64,000 nt of DNA from Flavobacterium sp. MC2016-06 (GTDB taxonomy: Bacteria; Bacteroidota; Bacteroidia; Flavobacteriales; Flavobacteriaceae): the NCBI RefSeq assembly GCF_009711165.2, contig NZ_WMID02000008.1, positions 1 to 64,000 of the forward strand, in the 5' to 3' direction. This document shows, one piece after another, positions 8,405-14,624 of this stretch. Made by a program: the position numbers and the translations under genes. The notes beneath the pieces are model-generated. The model saw only the letters and a list, made by a program, of their open reading frames with translations, was not told the DNA's origin and searched no databases. How positions within the stretch are numbered: position 1 is the first letter of the stretch; every line of letters starts with the position of its first letter.

Positions 8405-8974
8405 ATGTACAAAACCCTGAGATTAAACATTGAACGTAAAATTAACCTAACAGACGAAGAATGGAAGTGTATACTAGAAAAGGCGGAGTTTATAAAACTT
8501 AAGAAAAATGAATTCCTACAAATTCAAGATTCAAATAGTTCCTACGAAGGATTTATTCTAAAAGGAGCTTTTAAAACCTACATTATTAATGACAACGGCA
8601 CAGAAACCGTTATTTTTCTTTCATTTGAAAATGAATGGATGTGTGATATTGAAAATTTCTACCATCAAAAACCTACTACCTACAATATAAAAGCGATTGA
8701 AGACAGTGAAATATTAGTAATTAGTAAAGCCAATAAAATGCTCTTATTTGAGCAAGTGCCTAAGCTAATTCAGTTTCATATTATAATGGTCGAAAAAGCT
8801 AATATTGCTATTCAGCAAAGACTTTTAGATGTGCTGAATAAAACCTCTAAACAAAGATATTTAGAGTTTATAGCAAGATATCCGCATAAACTTAAAGCTG
8901 TAAACAACAAAAATTTATCTTCCTATCTTGGAGTTTCGCATGAATTTTTGTCTAAGATTAAGCGAGGATGCTAA
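8405..8974 (+). CDS. Crp/Fnr family transcriptional regulator
   Basis: A 189-residue regulator with an N-terminal cyclic-nucleotide-binding-type beta-roll (about 20-115, including FILKGAFKTYIINDNGTETVIFL), a dimerisation helix, and a short C-terminal HTH (NKNLSSYLGVSHEFLSKIKR). It lacks the N-terminal cysteine cluster of true Fnr proteins. The phosphate-binding Arg of CRP is not evident in the roll, so cAMP binding is doubtful. This short type is abundant in Flavobacterium, with ligand usually unknown. It is divergent from the pectate lyase gene and may regulate it, but the sequence does not prove this. Confidence 0.85.
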   Translation: MYKTLRLNIERKINLTDEEWKCILEKAEFIKLKKNEFLQIQDSNSSYEGFILKGAFKTYIINDNGTETVIFLSFENEWMCDIENFYHQKPTTYNIKAIEDSEILVISKANKMLLFEQVPKLIQFHIIMVEKANIAIQQRLLDVLNKTSKQRYLEFIARYPHKLKAVNNKNLSSYLGVSHEFLSKIKRGC

Positions 8975-9009
8975 GCTCTTAAGTTAAAAGCAAAAATAGT
9001 TAAAAGTAA

Positions 9010-9074
9010 AATCTCGCAAAGTCGCGAAGTCGCAAAGAATATAAAACTTTGCGACTCTGCGACTTTGCGAGATT
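9010..9074. terminator. 28-bp inverted repeat of GCGACTTTGCGAG type between convergent genes
   Basis: Arms 9010-9037 and 9047-9074 pair over 28 bases with two mismatches. A relative of this element (GCGTCTTTGCGAG type) forms the inverted repeat at 47964-48049. Here it separates the Crp-type gene from the HutD-like gene, where it can stop transcription from both sides. Confidence 0.7.
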
Positions 9075-9147
9075 AAAATAAAACCCTAGCGGACTTTACA
9101 CTGAAACCTAAAAAAAAACTAAATTTTCTTTTCCAAACACGATCAGA

Positions 9148-9696
9148 TTAAAAATCTAATATTCCATAAAGGCATTCATTAGAAAAATGAAGTATTATAT
9201 TTTCCTTTTCCGGATTTTCAATGACTAATAAATCATAAGGTTTTAGATCGTATGGTTTCTCATTAATTTTAATAACAGTTGTATCTAAAGAAAATAAAAT
9301 TATTATTTCAGCATTACAATTCTGATTACTGCTCGTTATTTTCAGTTTGTGATGACTTATTTTTTCAGAAACCATCCAATTAAAATCAATCCCTTTTGTA
9401 TAAGAAGTCACTTCATCATCCGAATTAAATGCTATGATTTCATATTTCTCATACATTTTTTTTACTTTGTTTATCTCAATATCTAAGCCGTTATCAAGCA
9501 TAACCAAGTATCGGTAATAGCCCTTAAATCTGGTAAACTCTGATGGTACTTCCTCTATTGTAGCACTGCTTATTCTAAATACAAAATCCCTATCGGTATA
9601 GTTTGCCGTTTTCGGATATATCATATATTCGTAGGTCAATCCACCGCTCCAAATAGAAGCTTTACTATCTTTTTTAGGAAATAGATGTATGTTCAT
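9148..9696 (-). CDS. HutD/Ves family protein
   Basis: A 182-residue cupin-like protein. Family signs are the WSGGLTYEYMIYP opening, the FVFRISSATIEE segment and the FTRFKGYYRYLVML segment, all at the expected places in HutD/Ves proteins. HutD is linked to histidine utilisation in Pseudomonas, but its exact role is unclear. Here the gene is not beside hut genes; hutH lies some 13 kb away on the other strand. The C-terminal half (a second beta-rich unit) is less conserved. It may be expressed alone or with the acetyltransferase gene 82 bp upstream. Confidence 0.75.
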   Translation of the reverse strand: MNIHLFPKKDSKASIWSGGLTYEYMIYPKTANYTDRDFVFRISSATIEEVPSEFTRFKGYYRYLVMLDNGLDIEINKVKKMYEKYEIIAFNSDDEVTSYTKGIDFNWMVSEKISHHKLKITSSNQNCNAEIIILFSLDTTVIKINEKPYDLKPYDLLVIENPEKENIILHFSNECLYGILDF

Positions 9697-9778
9697 TTAT
9701 TGAATATTTTTAATAGGACTTCAAACTTTTAGAAAGATGATAAAAAACTTTGTGTCCTTGCGCCTTCGTGGCAAAATC

Positions 9779-10285
9779 TTAAAGCTGCTTCTCAAAATAA
9801 ATAAACTCCAAAGGTTTCTCAGAAATATTAATATGAATATCGCTTGATGGAAAAGCTTCTCTTTCGCCTGTATCAACATAACCGTTGCGTTTGTACCAAG
9901 CAATCAATTCTTCACGCACCGAAATCACCGTCATAATAATCGAAGTTAAACCCAAAGATTTAGCATGATTTTCGGCTTCGGCTAACATTTTTCTGCCAAT
10001 ACCGCTGTTTTGCAATTCAGGATCAACAGTCAACATTCCGAGATACAATTGATGTTCTTTTTCAACCAATAAAACCGAACTGATGATTTTACCATTCTCA
10101 GTAAATTTCAGAATCGTATTTTTAGGATTTTGAATCGTTTCAGTCAATTCTTCTTCAGTTGTTCTTTTTCCTTCTAAAAGATTCGCTTCTGTAGTCCAGC
10201 CTTTTTTAGAAGATTCTCCTCTGTAAGCTGAATTGATTAATATATTTAATGCAGGAATATCTGCTAATGTTGCTTTTGTGATCAT
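9779..10285 (-). CDS. GNAT family N-acetyltransferase
   Basis: A 168-residue acyl-CoA-dependent acetyltransferase. The acetyl-CoA loop is visible as LTVDPELQNSGIGRKML (Q-x-x-G-x-G), followed by a helix and the AWYKRNGYVDTGERE segment typical of the fold's C-terminal half. The substrate cannot be told from the sequence. It has no signal peptide. It is upstream of, and in the same direction as, the HutD-like gene. Confidence 0.85.
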   Translation of the reverse strand: MITKATLADIPALNILINSAYRGESSKKGWTTEANLLEGKRTTEEELTETIQNPKNTILKFTENGKIISSVLLVEKEHQLYLGMLTVDPELQNSGIGRKMLAEAENHAKSLGLTSIIMTVISVREELIAWYKRNGYVDTGEREAFPSSDIHINISEKPLEFIYFEKQL

Positions 10286-10320
10286 TTGTATTATTTATGC
10301 TGTAATTATATTTTTTTTGA

Positions 10321-10451
10321 ATTGCCTCCTGCTTTAGCTGGAGGAACAAAAGTAAAATAATAAGAAATGGCTTTAGCCAAAAAAAGCACAATTTTGGCTA
10401 AAGCCTGTTTCAGAATTATTTAAAAAACCTCCAGCTAAAGCAGGAGGCAAT
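10321..10451. repeat. Nested inverted repeat, 131 bp
   Basis: Outer arms 10321-10344 and 10428-10451 are 24-bp perfect reverse complements (core CCTCCTGCTTTAGCTGGAGG). Inner arms 10369-10382 and 10392-10405 are 14-bp perfect reverse complements (GGCTTTAGCCAAAA). Both arm pairs share the motif CTTTAGC. The element lies between the FAD oxidoreductase gene and the acetyltransferase gene, both on the minus strand. Confidence 0.9.
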
Positions 10452-10551
10452 TTAAGATCATTATTTTTATAGATTTTTTCTAATTAGATAATTTGATCTG
10501 TAACAAAAGAGATTAGAATTTGCACAAATTATAGAGTAATCTTGTGATGAA

Positions 10552-12021
10552 TTATTTATAATGCAGATAAAAATTATTATTGAAAATCTCTTGCGGATCA
10601 AACTTTCTTTTAAGCTCAAAAAAAGCATCAGCCTGCGGATATACTTTTCTCATTTTTTCTTTGTCAATATGTAATCGGTAAGGCAAATAAAAAGTTCCGT
10701 TATTTTTTATAGCAATATCAACCATATTATTGGTTAAAATTTTCATTTGGCTTTCTTGCTTTTCTGTTTTTTTCTGATTGAATAAAAAGACAAAACCAAA
10801 AACATTTTCTCGAGCATAATTCATAAAACTGTCTTCATCTTTATAAACCCCGCGAATCGTTATATTAATTAAATCAATGTTAGATTTTTGTAATACAGGT
10901 TTCATTTCTTTAATAAATTGATTAAAGTTTCTCTCCGGAATAAAATATTCCTGTAAAATATCGGTCGAATTTGGGTCTTTATTTTCAATCAACGAAACAT
11001 GATCGTTTAATAATTCATTTCTGGAGAAAATATCATTTCTAGAAATTTCTGTCATTCCAGATTCTAAATCCCAACGGAGTCTTTTACCATATTCACTGCC
11101 TACAGTGCTTCTAAAAACCAAACGTTTGGTTTCTTCGTTTTTCTTATTTTGCTGTTGTAAATGGAATGGTTTATCGCTGACTCTTTCAAAAAAGTTTAAA
11201 GTGGCATCTTGCAGAAAATGTTTTTCAGAAATTCGTAATCTTCCAAAAGCCAATTCAACGTTTGGATTTTCAGAAACATATTTTTTATAATTAGAGATAT
11301 AATTTTCGGCGCTTAGTTTTACATATTTGTATCGCAAAGCAGTATTGTCTACAACATGAAGTTTTACATCTAAAATAATCCCAAAAAGACCGTAACCTCC
11401 AATCACCATTTTAAACAATTCAGGGTTTTCGGTTCGACTGCAGTTTAAGATTTTGCCTTCGTAATTCATTAAAGTAAATGAAATAATACTTGACGAAATA
11501 GGAGGAGAGTCCTTTTGCCAGCCGTGACCGTTTACACTCATAGAACCGCCAATAGAAAAAGAACTAAATGCCTGCATAACAGCAATCGATTTATTGTATT
11601 TGTCTAAATATTCAATAGCATCCTGCCATAAAGCGCCAGAACCAATAGTTAGAATATTATGAGCAGAATCTAGTTCCATATGGTTGTACGGAATCATGTT
11701 TACCTCAATTCCGCCAGGATAAATACTGTGTCCGCCCATGCTGTGTTGTGCGCCGGCAACCGCTATTTTCAGCTTGTTTTGCTGAGCGTATTTTAAAATA
11801 CTTTGAAGTTGTTTTACAATCGAATCTTTATTTTTCGGAACCTTAAGAATGGTGTCAACTTTTGTTAGATTAAGCTGACTTGCATCGTTGGTATATCCAT
11901 TCGGAATTTCGGTTTTAAGATCTGTTTCGTTCCATTTTGTCATTAAAACATGAATAATTGGAACTGATATAAAAACTATTGCTATTAGGAGTACAGAAAG
12001 ATAAAAGTATTTTTTCTTCAT
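10552..12021 (-). CDS. Membrane-anchored FAD-binding oxidoreductase (aldonolactone oxidase-like)
   Basis: A 489-residue protein with one N-terminal membrane segment (about 5-27), then a PCMH-type FAD-binding domain and a C-terminal domain of the sugar-lactone oxidase type. The FAD loop reads IAVAGAQHSMGGHS (about 87-99), followed by the GGSMSVNGHGW segment. The C-terminus ends in a DPQEIFNNNFYL segment like the DP-x-G-x-F end of this family. The substrate is unknown; L-gulono-lactone or other polyols are guesses. It is the last gene of a possible six-gene minus-strand run starting at 14065. The 29-bp gap to the gene upstream allows co-transcription. Confidence 0.8.
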   Translation of the reverse strand: MKKKYFYLSVLLIAIVFISVPIIHVLMTKWNETDLKTEIPNGYTNDASQLNLTKVDTILKVPKNKDSIVKQLQSILKYAQQNKLKIAVAGAQHSMGGHSIYPGGIEVNMIPYNHMELDSAHNILTIGSGALWQDAIEYLDKYNKSIAVMQAFSSFSIGGSMSVNGHGWQKDSPPISSSIISFTLMNYEGKILNCSRTENPELFKMVIGGYGLFGIILDVKLHVVDNTALRYKYVKLSAENYISNYKKYVSENPNVELAFGRLRISEKHFLQDATLNFFERVSDKPFHLQQQNKKNEETKRLVFRSTVGSEYGKRLRWDLESGMTEISRNDIFSRNELLNDHVSLIENKDPNSTDILQEYFIPERNFNQFIKEMKPVLQKSNIDLINITIRGVYKDEDSFMNYARENVFGFVFLFNQKKTEKQESQMKILTNNMVDIAIKNNGTFYLPYRLHIDKEKMRKVYPQADAFFELKRKFDPQEIFNNNFYLHYK

Positions 12022-12050
12022 TTATTTTATAATAGAGGTGATTTAATCTC

Positions 12051-12377
12051 TTAAAAATTATTATGTATTATAAAGCTTAAAAGGGCTAAACCAGCTGAAT
12101 TTATAAGAAAGTAATAGAATTCTTTTTTAAGATTTTGAAATATGTTCTTTTTATTTACTTTATAAAAAATTGAAATTATTAGCAACGCTATTGCTGTAAA
12201 AAATAAGATAAAAATAGATGCATAAACTATGAAATAATTTAGAGTGTAAGATTCTCTTGATCCGTTTATTAATGTTATAATAATGCAGAAAAATAAAAGA
12301 CAAGTTGAAAAACGTAGTAAAAGTCTAATTATGCTTTGAATACTTTTGAACTTTTTAAAATTATATGTTGCGCTCAT
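12051..12377 (-). CDS. Small membrane protein of unknown function
   Basis: A 108-residue protein with three hydrophobic stretches (about 18-40, 47-70 and 88-105) and a basic loop KVNKKNIFQNLKKE. I do not recognise a family. It sits 14 bp downstream of the next gene in the minus-strand run, so it is probably co-transcribed with it. The coding status rests on the frame length, membrane-protein composition and tight spacing. Confidence 0.6.
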   Translation of the reverse strand: MSATYNFKKFKSIQSIIRLLLRFSTCLLFFCIIITLINGSRESYTLNYFIVYASIFILFFTAIALLIISIFYKVNKKNIFQNLKKEFYYFLINSAGLALLSFIIHNNF

Positions 12378-12391
12378 TTTTAAAATATTTA

Positions 12392-12964
12392 TTAAACTGT
12401 TTTTAATAGCCTTTTTTCAAGTTCAGTTTGTAAATTTTCAATAGTTTCAAAATAATATTTTCTTCCTTTTTTAAACATTTCTGAAGGATCAGAATCTTCA
12501 TAATATAAAATAAGAGCTTCGATTTCTGAAACAGTTAAATCACTTGGATTTTTATATTTTGTGTCATAATCGAAAGCAGTTTCTAACTTTTCATTTTCAA
12601 TTTCAGTAATTCTTTCTTTGTTGGGGAAATTATCAAGTTCAACGATTTCGAATTTGTTCTTAGGTAAATCAATTTGGTTAATGATTTTTAGATATTCAGC
12701 AATAGCATTTTTGTCAATTTTTATTATTCCTCTGCCAAATTTATGTCTGTCATTTCCATCTTTTTTCACACCCGAAATCCAGTATTCTTGGCCAGTTTCA
12801 ATATCATAATGATTGCTGTTAATTCCTGACGTTTTTAATTTTTTAAGCGCTTTATTGTCAAAATAAATTGTTTGTCCAGATTTAGAAAATTCGATAAAGC
12901 AAATCCAAGCCTCTCCGTTATGTCCCGGATTTTTATTTTCAATGTACATTAATTTAGGTTTCAT
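12392..12964 (-). CDS. Conserved hypothetical protein
   Basis: About 190 residues, starting at the ATG giving MKPKLMYIENKNPGHNGEAW; an ATG eight codons upstream is possible. The N-terminal half (IENKNPGHNGEAWICFIEFSKSGQTIYF ... DIETGQEYWISGVKKDG) resembles short Bacteroidota proteins in which a similar unit starts with the same MYIENK motif; their function is unknown. The C-terminal half is charged and helical. It has no signal peptide or membrane segment. It lies in the minus-strand run between two small membrane proteins. Confidence 0.65.
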   Translation of the reverse strand: MKPKLMYIENKNPGHNGEAWICFIEFSKSGQTIYFDNKALKKLKTSGINSNHYDIETGQEYWISGVKKDGNDRHKFGRGIIKIDKNAIAEYLKIINQIDLPKNKFEIVELDNFPNKERITEIENEKLETAFDYDTKYKNPSDLTVSEIEALILYYEDSDPSEMFKKGRKYYFETIENLQTELEKRLLKTV

Positions 12965-13020
12965 AAACTTTAGATTTTTATTTATCAATTAATAGATTCT
13001 TTAATTAAATTAAAATTTGG

Positions 13021-13299
13021 TCAAGTATTTTTTGGTTTTTTATTGAGTAAATAAATGTACATCAAATGAGCAGCTAAAACCATTGGAACACCAATATTCC
13101 AATAAATTTTAAAGTACGAGAATGGATTATAACACTCACAACAATCTTCTGACACATGATAATAAGAAGGAAAAACAATTAGAAAAATAGATAGAAATAT
13201 TAAAATTACAATCCAGCGGCCATAATTGATTTTAAAATAATCAATTATGCCATAAAATAGCATTTGGAGAATTAATAGTATCAGAAAAAAATATTCCAT
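13021..13299 (-). CDS. Small membrane protein of unknown function
   Basis: A 92-residue protein with three hydrophobic segments (about 1-19, 28-46 and 68-85). Between the second and third is a loop with a SEDCCECYNP cysteine cluster. No family is recognised. The gap to the AlkB-like gene is only 8 bp, which supports co-expression. Confidence 0.6.
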   Translation of the reverse strand: MEYFFLILLILQMLFYGIIDYFKINYGRWIVILIFLSIFLIVFPSYYHVSEDCCECYNPFSYFKIYWNIGVPMVLAAHLMYIYLLNKKPKNT

Positions 13300-13307
13300 A
13301 ATAGAAA

Positions 13308-13844
13308 TCAGCTTTTTATTTTTCTGAAAGTTATACTTATCCTTTCATTATTTTCCTGAGTTGATGGTAAAATTGCATGCAGCCAATCGTTTTGGAAATT
13401 TTGAGTCATATAAATCAAACTCTGCGTTTTGAGTTCAACTTCAAAAGAAACAGATTTATCATTTTTACTTTTAAATTTCATGATGCGATTTGAACCAAGT
13501 GAAAAAATGGCTATTCCTGTATTTTCATGAAGAATATCAATTTGATCGGAATGGAATCCCATTTTCGAATCGCTTTTATAGTAATAATTTATTAAACAAT
13601 TATTTGGGTAAAAACCAATATGTTCTTCTACTAATTTGGCTAATGCAGTTATATATGCTGGAAATTTTGTTTCAGCATACGTCATATTGTTATAATTGTA
13701 TGGAGTTCCGTAACTGGCTGTTTTTCTTACTGCCATCGAATCGTCCCAAATAGTATTGTCTGCAATCTCATGAAATAATTTTGGATCAATAGATTCAATT
13801 TTTTCAATAAAGATTAAATCCTCACTTAGACTTTTTAAATTCAT
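13308..13844 (-). CDS. AlkB-like 2-oxoglutarate/Fe(II) dioxygenase
   Basis: A 178-residue dioxygenase of the AlkB superfamily. The iron triad is visible: His98 and Asp100 in MGFHSD, and His156 in WLHAI. The 2-oxoglutarate-binding arginines are in ERISITFRK (Arg168 and Arg174). The NNCLINYYY segment before HxD is the family's usual nucleic-acid-side motif. AlkB proteins repair alkylated bases in DNA or RNA; the substrate here is unknown. The gene follows a small XRE regulator by 14 bp, so the pair is probably co-transcribed, which is unlike the Ada-controlled alkB of enterics. Confidence 0.88.
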   Translation of the reverse strand: MNLKSLSEDLIFIEKIESIDPKLFHEIADNTIWDDSMAVRKTASYGTPYNYNNMTYAETKFPAYITALAKLVEEHIGFYPNNCLINYYYKSDSKMGFHSDQIDILHENTGIAIFSLGSNRIMKFKSKNDKSVSFEVELKTQSLIYMTQNFQNDWLHAILPSTQENNERISITFRKIKS

Positions 13845-13858
13845 TTTGATTTCATTTT

Positions 13859-14065
13859 TTATTTTGTTGAAACCAACAATTCTCGAACATCTATATCTAA
13901 TACCTCTGCAATTTTTCTTAGTACCTCAATACTTGGTTGAGAATTATTATTACAATAATTCGTCACCACTACATAACTTTTTTCAATTTTTTCGGCTAGC
14001 CATGTTTGTGTTCTTCCTTGTTCTTTTAGTACTTCTTTGATCCTGTTCATTTGAATATCAGACAT
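13859..14065 (-). CDS. Small XRE-family HTH regulator
   Basis: A 68-residue protein that is essentially one lambda-Cro/C1-type HTH domain (GRTQTWLAEKIEKSYVVVTNYCNNNSQPSIEVLRKIAEVLDI). It is the first gene of the minus-strand run and is divergent from the small coiled protein at 14210. It probably controls its own operon, the divergent gene, or both through the 144-bp shared region. It has no partner domain. Confidence 0.88.
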   Translation of the reverse strand: MSDIQMNRIKEVLKEQGRTQTWLAEKIEKSYVVVTNYCNNNSQPSIEVLRKIAEVLDIDVRELLVSTK

Positions 14066-14156
14066 TAATCTATTTTTTATAATACCATTTAATATAGAAA
14101 ATTATCGCCTATTGATAGTTTTCTTTTTGTATGTTAAATTATAGTATAAAAGTGTA

Positions 14157-14187
14157 TTGTGAAATATTGTAATTTAGTATATATTTG
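14157..14187 (+). promoter_or_regulatory. Bacteroidota-type promoter for the 66-residue protein gene
   Basis: TTG at 14157-14159 and TATATTTG at 14180-14187 match the -33 TTG and -7 TAnnTTTG consensus with 20 bases between them. The ATG at 14210 follows 22 bases later. This is the best full promoter match I found in the window. Confidence 0.65.
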
Positions 14188-14209
14188 TATTGAAATTTAA
14201 TATAAAATC

Positions 14210-14410
14210 ATGAAAACTTATACGAAAGCAAATCTTGAACAAATAGTTATGATGCAACTGGAAAATCTTAACGCTATGAACGACTTATTATGTATCATGA
14301 AAGTGCAGAACGAATTATTGCACAATGTCAACAAAAAATTAAAAGATGAAATTTCGGAGTTTAAAGAAAAGCAGTTTACATATCCTACAGGTAAACGAAA
14401 TCAAAAGTAG
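14210..14410 (+). CDS. Small predicted helical protein, unknown function
   Basis: A 66-residue protein dominated by one amphipathic helix (about 5-54, LEQIVMMQLENLNAMNDLLC) with leucines spaced like a coiled coil, and a basic tail. No family is recognised. It has a good promoter upstream and lies 214 bp before the HD/Hsp90-like gene, in the same direction. A functional link to that gene or to the divergent XRE regulator is possible but not shown. Confidence 0.6.
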   Translation: MKTYTKANLEQIVMMQLENLNAMNDLLCIMKVQNELLHNVNKKLKDEISEFKEKQFTYPTGKRNQK

Positions 14411-14446
14411 TTTTGCTATAATTAGATAAAATAATATAACGTTACA

Positions 14447-14493
14447 GTGCATTTACCAGCAGGACGCGCACATTAGCGGGGTGTAATTTGCAC
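14447..14493 (+). other. GC-richer structured element upstream of the HD/Hsp90-like gene
   Basis: In a very AT-rich region, 14447-14500 is unusually GC-rich. GTGCA (14447-14451) pairs with TGCAC (14489-14493), TTTACC pairs imperfectly with GGTGTAA inside it, and CGC/GCG (14465-14467 with 14476-14478) closes an inner loop. This gives a bulged, nested hairpin. Its nature is unknown: a regulatory RNA, a recombination site or a repeat remnant. Confidence 0.4.
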
Positions 14494-14624
14494 GATCGGG
14501 CATTCATTTTTGCGAAGATTTTTTTAACATTTGATAAGGGTTTTAGTGAAAATCTATATTTTTAAAATATATGTATAAACAATAAAATACTTACATTAGT
14601 AAAAAATAAAAATGAATAAATTTT

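Noticed and set aside
14447..14493. Integron attC site
   Set aside because: A bulged hairpin is present, but I cannot find the paired attC core sites and no integrase gene is in the window. Kept only as an unexplained structured element.
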